DNA of 64,000 nt, taken from positions 2,542,001 through 2,606,000 of the forward strand of contig OY751489.1 of NCBI GenBank assembly GCA_963565915.1, written 5' to 3'. A program made the translations under genes and the position numbers. Shown here piece after piece: positions 20,787-31,055 of this stretch (within the stretch, counting starts at the first letter, position 1; each line of letters starts with the position of its first letter). The notes beneath the pieces are model-generated. The model saw nothing but the letters and a program-made list of their open reading frames with translations. It did not search any database and was not told where the DNA came from. The stretch is from Entoloma clypeatum. Taxonomy: Eukaryota; Basidiomycota; Agaricomycetes; Agaricales; Entolomataceae.

Positions 20787-22174
20787 ATACCCAGCATTTC
20801 TTTATCATGGACATCATAATTTTGTTCAACATCATTCAATCCCTTAGACAAGAAAGCACATGGTCTCCAGTGACCGTCTTCACATTCCATAGATAAGATC
20901 GCTCCTGTGGCAAAGTCCGATGCATCCGATTCTACCCTTAACTTCTGATCTGGATCGGGGGAAACTAATATGGGTGCTTCCATAAATAATTCCTTTAGTT
21001 CTCTAAACGCTTCTTCCTGCTCTGTACTCCATTTCTATACCATGTCCTTCCTCGTTAACTTATGTAATGGTCCGGCCACTTTAGAGAAGTCCTTGATGAA
21101 TCTCCGATAGAAATTGGCAAGTCCAAGGAATGATTGTACTTCCTTGACCTTAGTCGGTGTCGGCCATTGTTTGATGGCATCTACTTTCAAAGGGTCCATC
21201 CAGATTCCGTTTTTCCCAATAATCAATTCCAAGAACTCTATTTCGTCTCTATCAAAGAAACATTTTTCTGGTTTTAAGAATAAGTTGTTCTCTCATAATC
21301 TTTTCAAAACTTCTTCCACTATGGTGTCGTGCCCTTCCTTTCCTTCTGTTGCCACCAATATATCATCGATATAAATAACCACGTATCCCTGGTTGATGAA
21401 GTCCCTAAAGATATTGTTCATCATGGTCTGGAATGTACTTGGGGGAATTATTCAATCTAAAAAACATGACTGTTGGTTCAAAGGCTCCATCAGGGGTCGT
21501 AAATGCCGCTTTCCACTCATCTCCCTCCTTGATGCCCACATTGTTGTATCCCCATCTGAGATCCATTTTGGTGAACCTTTTCTTCCCTTTTAACTTATCA
21601 ATCAACTCCAGAATTAACGGGAGCGGATAATTATTTCGAACAGTCCAGCTATTAATATATCGGTAATCCTGTACCATTTATTTATTTCCATCTTTTTTGG
21701 GTATAAAGAACACCGGCGAGGTTTGTGACGACTTGGTAGGTCTGATATATCCTTTATGTAATTGCTCGTTCACAAACTAAGATACTTCTTTCCTTTCTTC
21801 CGGTGACAGTGGGTAAACCTTAGCCTTCTTTGGGATGAAATCAGGCTTTAAGTCTATGGCGTGATCCCATGGTTTCTGAATTGGTAATCTTTCCGATGCC
21901 TTTTTCTCAAAGACAAATGAATATTGGTGATATTTATGAGGCACTTTCTGCTCTGCAGATTCCTCTTGCATAGGTTCCGTCTTTGCTCCTCTGATCATAT
22001 GAATAACTTCCTTTGGTATACTTCCTTCATCCATGTCTATGGCTTCAATAATTCTTCTGCCCCATTTGGCTCTAGCCGTTTTCTTTAAGTAGTGCATTCT
22101 ACACATTCCACATTCTTCTGGACATTGTGATAGTTTGACATTCCCATGTTCCCAATCAATTTCCGGGTTGTGGT
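20787..22174 (-). pseudogene. gypsy-1 reverse transcriptase and RNase H N-terminus
   Basis: From 22174 downward: the end of protease ([13 protein letters not shown]), a connection, the RT entry ([21 protein letters not shown]), palm/fingers ([24 protein letters not shown]), the YIDD catalytic box near 21368, primer grip and thumb (FLGLANFYRRFIKDFS), then RNase H (VESDASDFATGAIL). Frames shift several times, and one in-frame TAG near 21040 sits in a KDMV*KW context. The frame continues at 8226 beyond copia-1. Confidence 0.85.
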
Positions 22175-22179
22175 GTTTC

Positions 22180-22668
22180 TGTTACGGCAATAGCCTACAA
22201 TCGGTACAAGGTCCTAGTCACATGGGTTTGTACCATTTCCACACACAAGTCCCTCAGTAGGATGACTTGGTCAAGATCAGCGAGTTCCTCTGAAGGACGA
22301 CTTGGTTTGGGGTCTGGCAGAGCTAAGTCCTTGCAAGGCACTTAGTTGGAGAGCATTTGAAGAATAGACAAGTAAGTGTTGTATGCCTAGGTCAAGCTAA
22401 GGACCTCTACTCTAAGGTTACAGGTCTTATATATGTTATCCTATGGCTATAAATAAGTAGGTGCTGCACAGGAGCTAAATAGGCCATTGGTTAGTTAGAT
22501 GTTTCAAGGGGGCTATGGCATAGGAGTTAGAGATAAGGCCTCAAGGCCATAAGTCAGAGATAACAAGTGAAAATGTTACTAAGAGGGGAATAGTCCGAGT
22601 CAGTACAAGTCATAGCGCTGATTAGTGTTTGAGGGTTCGGTTCGGTTCGGTTTTTTGCCTCCGGCGTG
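22180..22668 (-). repeat. gypsy-2 3' LTR, truncated, with stub of hAT element
   Basis: 22180-22624 corresponds to 28290-28732 of the other LTR. The next about 40 bp (from TAGTGTTTGAGGG) are the left end of the hAT element present at the same site in the other LTR. Similarity stops near 22668 and internal sequence follows, so the rest of the hAT copy and the LTR remainder are deleted. Confidence 0.85.
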
Positions 22669-22917
22669 ATTGTCAATGAGGCAGGCGATAGAGGTGGAAG
22701 TGTTGTAATGGTACTCCCGGATAGCAATGAGTCCATACAACGCATTGACCAGGAACTGGTCTGTCTCATCTTCCAGTCATCCCAGGACATTGTTTTCATC
22801 TTCGGGGTTGGTGAACAGGTTGAGGAGTTGGGATCGTCTGGTATGTCTGTTGGTGTTGAAACATACTTCTTCAGGGGAGGCGATGCGGAGGTTGGACATG
22901 GTGATGAAAGATGTGGG

Positions 22918-24165
22918 TGGTTTTCGTTCAAAGGTGGTGGGTTTGTTTGTAAAGACCCAGTGTCTCTTGAGCTCTTTTTAAATTGGATTTGGGTTCCCAC
23001 GTGTTGGATATCCCATCCACTTGACCAAATACTTGTACCCTCTGCCCTGTCGCTTATGGGTAAGGATCGCTTCCACTTCGTACTCGTGTTCTCCTTCAAT
23101 CAGATCAGGAGGTGGGTTGTGGAAGTTCGGTCCGTGTGTGTCATTTTCCTGATAAGGTGTCAACAAGGAGGTGTGGAAAATGGGGTGGATCTTCCATTGT
23201 TCTGGAAGTTTCAGCTTGTACGTCAGGGGCCCAAGCACCTCGGAAATGGTGAAGGTTCCTTCTCTTTTGGGTGCCAGCTTTCTGGAAGGGTATCTGATTC
23301 AGAGGTTCTTTCCTTCTAGCCATACTTGTTCTCCTTTTCTGAATGGAGTGAAGCCCCGTGTTGATCTCTCTGCCATCATCTGACAGGCTAGTTCGTGTGC
23401 TGCCAGCGCTTCATCTCTTGCTTGCTTTAGCTCTTTGAGCCGTTCCTCTACACTTGGCATGTTTGTGTTGTCAAATGCCAATGGTATGTCTCTTGGCTCG
23501 TATCCCATCATTAGATAGAATGGGGATTGTTTCGTTGTGGAGTGGGTCCTCTGATTGTGACAGAACTCCATTGTCGAGTTGTGATCGTGCCATGTTTCAG
23601 GATTGTTTGAACAGAACATCCAGAAATAGATCTCAAGTTCTTGATTTGCATGTTCTGTTTCTCCATTGGTTTGGGGGTGATAAGCCGTGCTCATCATCAG
23701 TTTGATCCCTAGGAGTCGTCCTAGTTCTCTGAAGACCTGAGAAGCGAATTGTGGCCCTCTGTCAGACAGAATAGAGTCCGGGAGTCCGAATCTCCGGTAC
23801 ATGTGGTCCAAATAAAGTTTGGCAGTGAGGGTCGCGTCGGTGGTTTTGGCACAAGGGATGGAAATTACCCCCTTCATAGAACCATGGTCTACTACGACCA
23901 TGATACTGTCAAATCTGTTGCTCTCGAGCAGGTCTGTGATGAAGTCGATCGTTGTCTGGGAGAATGGTCTGGCGTACTTTTGTGCCTTTATCGGCATTAA
24001 TCCAGGGTTTGTGGGGTGTGTGTTGACTTTCATTTGTTGGCAGGTTGCACATCCTCCAACATAATTCTTGACAAACACATACATTCCTGGCCACCAATAG
24101 TTCCATCTGACCAATTCCAGGGTTTTTAGATGTCCCGGATGTCCGCTTGGTAGGGAGTTGTGATA
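22918..24165 (-). pseudogene. gypsy-2 integrase and chromodomain
   Basis: H2C2 module ([27 protein letters not shown]), DDE core ([33 protein letters not shown]), the Pfam-type PSRKLAPKREGTF C-terminal segment and a chromodomain (EVEAILTHK; YLVKWMGYP; then TWEPKSNL in a shifted frame). TGA at 24166 (TK*YHN) and 23299 (KNL*IRY) interrupt it, and there is one frameshift inside the chromodomain near 23010. Confidence 0.85.
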
Positions 24166-26613
24166 TCATTTTGTTATTTCCCGGCGCAGAGTCTCATCTG
24201 GCGGTATGTAACATCTGTCACGGAAGGATAATATCCTGTCTTCTGTTCTCCATTCTGATAAATGGGATTTAATCGGCGGGGTCCCTGATTCTTTTAGGGC
24301 AGTGATGGCTTTTGAGAAGAGTTCATCTTTTTCAGTTGCTTTTAGAATATCTCCTTGTAGCTCAAGGTCCACTGTCTTGACAAAGATGTCATCTGGTAAG
24401 ACAATAATGTCTTCATTGTCAGTATCTTCTTTGGGTATATGGTCTGGTCGCCTTGACAAGGCATCCAACTGGATCATTCTTGCTCCTGGGGTGTGTACCA
24501 ATTTTAGCTCAAACTTGGAGAGATACAATCTCCACTGTGCTTGTCGTCTGTTTAACTTCTGGGGTTCCCAGTAATATGTCAAGTTTTTGTGATCTGATAG
24601 AACAACCGTTGGAAATGGTGATCCAAGGAGGTAGTGCCTCCAGGTCTCCAGTGATCGGATAATTCCCAAGAGTTCCCAATCATAAATTTCATAGTTCCGT
24701 TCTGCCGCAGAGAATGAGTGCGATATATATCCGCAAGGGTGCCAGTCTCCATTCACATCTTGTTGGCGCAGTACTGCTCCTGTCGCCCATTTGGATGCAT
24801 CAGATTCTATGATGAACAGTTTGTCAGTGTTTGGCATTAACAATACCAGTGATTCCGCGAATTTGTCCTTTAACATGTCAAATGCCGTTTGGCAGTTCTC
24901 ATTCCATTCCCATTCCTGATCCTTTTTGGTCAGATCATTCAGGGGTTTGGCAATGTCTGAGTAGTGTCCGATAAACCTTCGATAGAAGTTTCCAAATCCA
25001 AGGAAGGATCTAACCTGTTTTACAGTCACAGGTTCGGGCCATTTCGCTATCCCCGATAACTTAATGGGGTCCATCGCGATCTCGTTTTCTTTGATAATGA
25101 GTCCGAGGTATTCGCACTGCCTGACTCCAAATTCGCATTTTTCCAGGTTGAGATAGAGGTCATTTTCTATCATCTTTCTGAGTACGCGGAGTGTCCGTTC
25201 GGTGTCGTCTTCATCATTGACTGAGAATATGAAGATGTCATCCAAATAAATGAGCAACCATCCTTCCTCAAGTTCTTCTTTGAAGATTTCGTTCATCATT
25301 GCCTGGAAGGTGGGTGGCATGCCTGCCAGTCCGAAGAAGGCAACCAAGGGTTCGTACAACCCTCAATTGGGTTTGAATGCAGCCTTCCATTCATCGCCAG
25401 GTTTGATCCGTATGTTGTTGTATCCCCAACACATGTCCAGTTTAGTAAAGACCTTTGCTCCTTTCAGTTTGTCCAGTAAATCTCCGACCAGGGGTAACGG
25501 GTATGTGTTCTTTACCATTTCTTCGTTCAATCACCAATAGTCCTGACATGGTCTGAGTTTATCCGAGTCCTTTTTAGCCACAAAGAAAAAGGGTGATGCC
25601 ATTGGTGACTTCAAGGGTCTGATGTACCCTTTTCAAAGGTTCTCCTCAAGGAATTTGTCCAATTTTGTTTGTTCTTCCGGTGACAAAGGATAAACCTTAC
25701 AGTCTTTCGGGGTGAAGTCCGGTTTTAAGTCAATTGCATGGTCCCATGGTTTGTGTTCCGGTAATCTCTCAGATGCCATTTTCTCGAACACCCTCCAATA
25801 CTGATCGTATCATTCTGGTAGTTCTTTCTTTGGTTTGTCCATGGTGTCCGTATTGTGTGAGAGTTTCTGGGAGATCAAGGTTTTGGCTTGGATCCAAATA
25901 TTCTCAATGGGTTCGTCTGTTGCGACATATGTCCTGAATAGGTCGAGGTCATTGTCTGATTCTTCATCTATCCTTTTCAAGATAGGTCCATTTGCCAGTA
26001 GAGCCTCTTTTTCTGGTTTAAGGGTCTCTTCATCATCAATTTCTTCTATCGTCGCGTAGATCTTTTGTTCGGGTTTTTCTTTCATCCGTGCAGCAATTGC
26101 AATGGGTTTCTTGTCTTTTGATGCCAAGAGCTCGTCAAATTTCTTCCTCATGACTCCTGCTAGGGCCTTCTTGAACCTGATAGTTTCAATATCCAGGGTT
26201 CCTTTTTCCCAATCAATCTTTGGGTTGTATTGTTTCAACCATGGTAACCCCAAAATGGCAGTTTCCTTTCCAAGTCCGGTGACCAAGAATCTGACGTTGA
26301 GTTCTTTGTCATCAATCCAGATCTTCTTCCATGTGCAATGGGTGATCGTCCCTTCCTTGTTCTTTGTTCCATCCACATTGAACATGCGAATGGGCTTTAG
26401 TAACGGAATAAGCTCCATTTGGTTGGCTGTGGCGAACTTCTGATCCAAGAAGGTTTCTCCTGCTCCTGAGTCTATCAGGGCTTTTATCTTTAGTTTTTCA
26501 TCAATGCTTTCTCCTTCTCCTGACATTGAAATGGGGATCAAAAAAGATTTGTCATTCATGTTGGCTACAATTACAGGGGATAGGGAGATTGAAAACTGAG
26601 TGGGGGCTGACAT
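24166..26613 (-). pseudogene. gypsy-2 protease, RT and RNase H
   Basis: Retropepsin ALIDSGAGETFLD near 26490-26450 and GLPWLKQYNPKIDW near 26240. RT follows ([23 protein letters not shown]) with YLDD near 25233, then FLGFGNFYRRFIGHYS. RNase H is IIESDASKWATGAVL, NYEIYDWELL, SDHKNLTYY. In-frame TGA near 25812, 25640, 25530 and 25363 replaces Arg in LPE*YDQY, NL*KGYI, DYW*LN and KPN*GLYEPL. In the third case the neighbouring CGG has also become TGG (RR to W-stop). Confidence 0.88.
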
Positions 26614-26739
26614 CGGTACAGGCCACTTTATTGAAAACCCTGTTTCTCCATCTCGGAGATTAAGGCATCTTGTTCCTCATTTGGTAAGTCCTTGAAAATG
26701 CCTCAGATATGGGCATATGCATGAATGTGTTGTTCACTC

Positions 26740-28250
26740 AGCACGGTGTCCTGCCTGATGGCAGATGAAGCACAACCCTTTCTTGAAGTGGTTGTCTCTT
26801 TCTTCGGCAGTCAGCTGGTCGATGTCCATCATGTTTGGGTCTGGGGTGAAGTGCGTGTTTCGGGGTGCAGGGTTATAATTAACCTTGAACTTCTTCCTTC
26901 CTCCATCGGGTCTAAGCCTTTGAGAGACTGCCTTGGCTCTCCTCCACTGGTTGTCCAATCTGGACGCCGTGGTGTACCATTCGTCAACTGTTCCCGGGAT
27001 TTTGTCCAGGCCCAGGATCTTGTCTCGGAGTGCGTGTGGCAACACCTCCATGAAGTAATCCTTGAGAGATCGCTCCTCTGTGATCAAACTCTCTGCAACC
27101 CATAGTTTGAACTTTTCTATGAATTCATCGGCTGTCATGCCCTCCATCTTCTGCGTTTTCATCATAGTCAACACGTCTCCTTCTTTGTCAACCGGGGAAA
27201 ACAACTTCCTTAGTTTCTTGATAAAGTCCGCATACTTCGGGTAGGTGGGTACTCCGGCGGTGGTAGTGTTTGAAAGTCCAGTCCAGTCCGGTTTTTTGCC
27301 CAAAAAATTGAGAACCTAGAACCAAGACTGGTTGAGTGGTTTCTCCAAAAAACTGAAACCAGGACTGGACTGGTCAAAGACTGGTGAACCAGTCTTTCCT
27401 TTCTCAAAAAGGTAAACCAGGACTGGTTTGAACTGGTTTAAACTGATTATTTCCAATTTATTAAAACTGTTTCAAAATATCATTTATAACACATTTCAAA
27501 ACATTTTATAGAAGCTTTGATGAACAAAATCTATATGAAGCTATATGAACCTGTGTGAACCTATGACCAGTTTATATTTTTTGAGTCTCAAATCAAGACT
27601 GGTGTTGAACCAGTCTTTTTTTTTTCCAAAATTTGAAGAACCTGAGACTGGTCAATCCTCAAAAATCTGAAACTTGAGACTGCAGTCCAGTCTCTCACCA
27701 GTCCTTACCAGTCTGGTTCCGGTCCAGTTCTAGGTCTTTGAGACTGGACTTCAAAACACTAGGCGGTGGTGATGTCTCTGTACCAAGACTCCTTCCACGG
27801 CCCGGCGATTCCTCCTTTCATGTATGAGACTGTGAAGAGGATTTTCTTTTTGTCGGAGTTGTAGATGTCATCGTTCATTTCAAAATATAAGTTCGCATCG
27901 AACAAAAATTCTGACAGTTTTCTTCTGTCTCCATTGAAGATCGCCAGCAGGCTGATCTTGATATCTTTTTCTGGGGTTCTTGCCTGAGAAGTCATTTCTA
28001 CAGGTACTGGTTTATCTGGGGTGTCTGGGGTCTTTGGTGCAGCAACAGCAACAACTGGCAGCGGTGGGATTCGTCTCAGGGAGAGGTAAGAGGGTGATGT
28101 GGGGTTGACTGGTACGGAAGAGGAGGTTATTCTTCTGTATGGTGTCGGTGGTTGTTGTGGTGTAATGGGTGCGTCAACAAACTCTTGTTCATCTTCTGAG
28201 TCAGACGGGAGTCCAAAGGTTGATCGTCGGGGAGGAATCTTTGCGTCTAA
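26740..28250 (-). pseudogene. gypsy-2 gag
   Basis: The N-terminal Pro/Ser-rich part (28250-27996) leads into the conserved gag domain (ISLLAIFNGDRRKLSEFLFD; AGPWKESW). MITE B copy 2 interrupts it and the frame resumes at 27263 (GVPTYPKYADFIKKL), then MTADEFIEKFK. The domain ends in a C-x2-C-x4-H zinc knuckle (CFICHQAGH), after which a TGA falls before the last Cys. It would form the particle coat and package RNA (family role). Disabled. Confidence 0.82.
27264..27761 (+). mobile_element. hAT-type MITE 'B', copy 2, 498 bp
   Basis: Same ends and interior as 7466-7962. Perfect 8-bp duplications GGCGGTGG flank it (27256-27263, 27762-27769). Removal rejoins the gypsy-2 gag frame (RDITTA to GVPTYP). 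It is nearly identical to copy 1, so the family was mobile recently relative to gypsy-1. Confidence 0.92.
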
Positions 28251-28732
28251 AACCGCGGTGGGTTGACAACATAGATCAGCTTGGCCTTTTGTTACAGCAA
28301 TAGCCTACAATCGGTACAAGGTCCTAGTCACGTGGGTTCGTACTGTTTCCACACACAAGTCCCTCAGTAGGATGACTTGGTCAAGATCAGCGAGTTCCTC
28401 TGAAGGACGACTTGGTTTGGGGTCTGGCAGAGCTAAGTCCTTGCAAGGCACTTAGTTGGAGAGCATTTGAAGAATAGACAAGTAAGTGTTGTATGCCTAG
28501 GTCAAGCTAAGGACCTCTACTCTAAGGTTACAGGTCTTATATATGTTATCCTATGGCTATAAATAAGTAGGTGCTGCACAGGAGCTAAATAGGCCATTGG
28601 TTAGTTAGATGTTTCAAGGGGGCTATGGCATAGGAGTTAGAGATAAGGCCTCAAGGCCATAAGTCAGAGATAACAAGTGAAAATGTTACTAAGAGGGGAA
28701 TAGTCCGAGTCAGTACAAGTCATAGCGCTGAT

Positions 28733-30464
28733 TAGTGTTTGAGGGTTTGGTTTGGTTCGGTTTTTTGCCTCCGAGAGGGATGGACCAAGACCAAGACCGG
28801 TCTTTCAATACCACAAAAACGTAAAAAACCAGACCGGACTGTACAGGACCGGTCCATCGCACCCACAGAGGGTGGACCGAACCGGTCTGCACTGGTCTGA
28901 ACCGGTTTTGTATTATATATTGTGTCTAAATATATACACGCTGTATGTAATGTCAGTGGGCGTGAGTGGGAGGGTGTTGCGCGCGAGAAGGGGCCGTTTG
29001 GCTCGAAGAAAGGGCATTGCACACAAGTTGGAGGGCGTTAGGCATGAAAGGGGGGGGCTGTTGGGCACGGGTCGTGGCAGCTGGGCACAAGAGGGGGCCG
29101 TAGGGCTTGAAGGAAACACATTGCAACGAAAGGGTGTCGTTGGGGGCAAGAGAGGGCCGTGGGGCACGAGAAGGTGCTGTTGGGCATCAGAGAGGGCCGT
29201 TGGGCGCTAGTAAGGGCAGGACGCTGTTGGGCATGAGTGGGAGGCTGTTGGGCGCTAGAGGGAGCCGTTCGAGGGTGTTGGGCATGAGTCGCAGTCGTTG
29301 GGCGCGAGTGGGAGGCCGTTGGGCGTTAGAGGGAGCCGTTGGGCACATTGGGCATGAGTGGACGTCATTCAAGCCGTTTGAGGGTGTTGGGCGTGAGTTG
29401 CTGTCGTTGGGCGCGAGTGGACGCCGTTGGGCATTAGAGGGAGCCATTGGGCATTAGAGGGAGCCATTGGGCATTAGAGGGAGCCATTGGGCGTTAGAGG
29501 GAGCCGTTGGGCATGTTGGGCATGAGTCATGGTTGTTAAGCTATGTAGGTAGAATTCTGAAATGATGCATCAAAACAATGGCACACTGTAAATCGTGATC
29601 AACAGGGCATCATCATGGGTTTTCTCAAACTCAAAAACAACCTTTTCTTACTTCCTCCCTTCCACAACCACTGTAGTCTATATGTACTGTATATATACCA
29701 TTGTAACATTGTATGTAAATCTACTCAGACCATTCAAATCAAGCCCAAGGACTTAATAAGGTGAATAGAAGCAAAATAGGTCGAAAATTTGACCAAAAAA
29801 TTTTGTTTCAGCTTTGTTTTCTCCTCATTCAAATGCGATGTTTTTTGAGTTTGTTTACATATATTTGACACATTGGATGTGCACATGTCGCGCATCGTCC
29901 AATGTCGAATCGACGCATCCACCCATTGCTCACTCCGCAATGAGAGGCACACAGATATAACAAAAATAACACAGTAATAATAGTACAGATACAACAAAAA
30001 TAGCACTGTAAACACAGATACAAAAAAATAACACTGTAATCATATGTTTTAGCTATGTTTTCACCATGTTTCACTCAATTCTTAACCTTTGTGACTCTGA
30101 GCAAGAGTTTATATACAAGCTAGAAATGTATTCCACTCAGTTGTAGCTTCAAAACAAGCCTTGGACCGATGAAATTGGACTATAAATATCTAGAATATTA
30201 TGCAGATTACTGAAAAATCTCCAAAAATTGTAGAATATTAGGGGGGGGGGGGTTGGAGGTGTATCCCAAAGGGCAAAAAGACCGGTCTAGACCTGTTTAG
30301 ACCGGTCTTTTTGCGGTCTAAGTCAAAAAAAAAATCTAGACTGAACTGCAGTCTAAATTTTCTAAAATGTATAGACCTTAGACTGCGGTTCAGTCCAACG
30401 TGGTCTATTTTTCAGTTCAGTTCAGTCTGGTTCAGGTCTATGTAGACTGAACCTTCGAACACTA
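28733..30464 (+). mobile_element. hAT-type non-autonomous element 'C', 1,732 bp
   Basis: The ends TAGTGTTTGAGGGTT and (inverse) TAGTGTTCGAAGGTT are flanked by perfect 8-bp duplications GCGCTGAT (28725-28732, 30465-30472). The interior is the 28960-29530 minisatellite, then a repeat also found at 37.4-38.0 kb and 42.0-42.5 kb (29540-29955), then a G12 run at 30241. No transposase frame. Confidence 0.9.
28960..29530 (+). repeat. GTTGGGC-type minisatellite inside element C
   Basis: More than twenty degenerate units of about 18-22 bp built on GCCGTTGGGCRYKAGAGGGA, with some units perfectly tandem near 29430-29500. The unit resembles those at 6740-7105 and (inverted) 38210-38518. Open frames over it are not genes. 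Confidence 0.8.
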
Positions 30465-30585
30465 GCGCTGATAGAGGGGATGCATGTCCCAGGATCGTCG
30501 GAGTGAAGTGAAACAGGGTTTGATAGGGATTGAGAGTCAAGGGGTCGCATGAAGGCACATGGGAAGAGGGTGAAAAAGTGTAACA

Positions 30586-30829
30586 GTTTCAACCAGGTGT
30601 GTCCCATAATAATTTTAGCTTTCCCTAAGTTACATGCCTCGAACACCGCTATTTCCACATGCCCCTTGTGTTGCATAGCCAGAACTGCTTCATGAGTGAT
30701 TGAGCCTCCTTGGTTAAGCGTGCCATCCACATTGTACACCCGAATAGGAAATGGTAGTTCCCTTAATTTAATGTTGTTTTTCTTGGCGAAGTTCACATCA
30801 ATGAACATTCACTTCTTTGAGGTAAACAG
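30586..30829 (-). pseudogene. gypsy-1 retropepsin fragment
   Basis: FIDVNFAKKNNIKLREL, then VYNVDGTLNQGG, then AKIIMGHTWLK on the minus strand, the retropepsin C-terminal half. It runs directly into 22174 (HHNPEIDW) once gypsy-2 is removed. The catalytic DSGA is lost at the right boundary, where hAT-like sequence begins near 30829. Confidence 0.85.
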
Positions 30830-30960
30830 AACCGATGCACCGGTCTTGCATCGGTCCGGTTCAGTTTTTTCAAGATCATGTGAACCGAAAAATCGGTCTC
30901 GGTCTCGGTCTCTAAATTTTGAGGGTCAAAAACTGGACCAAATCGGACCTTTAAACACTA
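30830..30960 (+). mobile_element. truncated hAT-family remnant
   Basis: The right end GGACCTTTAAACACTA matches the TIR style of elements B and C (TAGTGTTTAAAGGTCC when inverted), and the interior has the ACCGGTC/GGTCCGG words typical of the group. No left terminus or 8-bp duplication was found, so it is a partial copy at the gypsy-1/Helitron junction. Confidence 0.55.
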
Positions 30961-31055
30961 CAAAGGACCCTCTCTCCATCTACAACAATCCTCAACTTTT
31001 TTCTTCCATGATGCCTTGGCTCTTTCCTTTTGGTCTGGGAGGAATAAAAAATTCA

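Larger units (their letters stand above)
22180..30585 (-). mobile_element. gypsy-2: Ty3/gypsy chromovirus inserted in gypsy-1
   Basis: Flanked by GTTTC duplications (22175-22179 and 30586-30590). The outer ends are TGTTAC and GTAACA. The coding order on the minus strand is gag (28250-26740), protease/RT/RNase H (26613-24166), integrase and chromodomain (24165-22918). The 5' LTR (28290-30585) is swollen by a hAT element. The 3' LTR (22180-22668) matches its first 445 bp, then is truncated inside the same hAT element. About five LTR differences by eye are all explicable as CpG decay. Confidence 0.93.
28290..30585 (-). repeat. gypsy-2 5' LTR enlarged by a hAT element
   Basis: LTR sequence at 28290-28732 and 30465-30585 surrounds a 1,732-bp insertion. 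The same LTR type without the insertion occurs as a solo LTR at 39315-39867, where the sequence reads straight through GCGCTGATAGGGGG. The uninterrupted length would be about 556 bp. Confidence 0.9.
4802..30829 (-). mobile_element. gypsy-1: Ty3/gypsy chromovirus, outer host of nest 1
   Basis: This is a minus-strand chromodomain LTR retrotransposon, discontinuous across four direct insertions. Reading from its 5' side, retropepsin is at 30829-30586, then protease/RT/RNase H at 22174-20792, RNase H to linker at 8226-7963 and 7465-7287, integrase at 6446-5362, and chromodomain at 5285-5046. Each pair of flanks rejoins in frame when the insert and one copy of its target duplication are removed. 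For example HTWLK at 30586 joins HHNPEIDWE at 22174, and KEMLGI at 20792 joins [13 protein letters not shown] at 8226. The gag gene and 5' LTR are missing. It is the oldest layer, with frame breaks throughout. Confidence 0.85.

Noticed and set aside
28752..29457. Open frames over the element C minisatellite
   Set aside because: Same reason: repeat composition, simple tandem peptide, both strands open.
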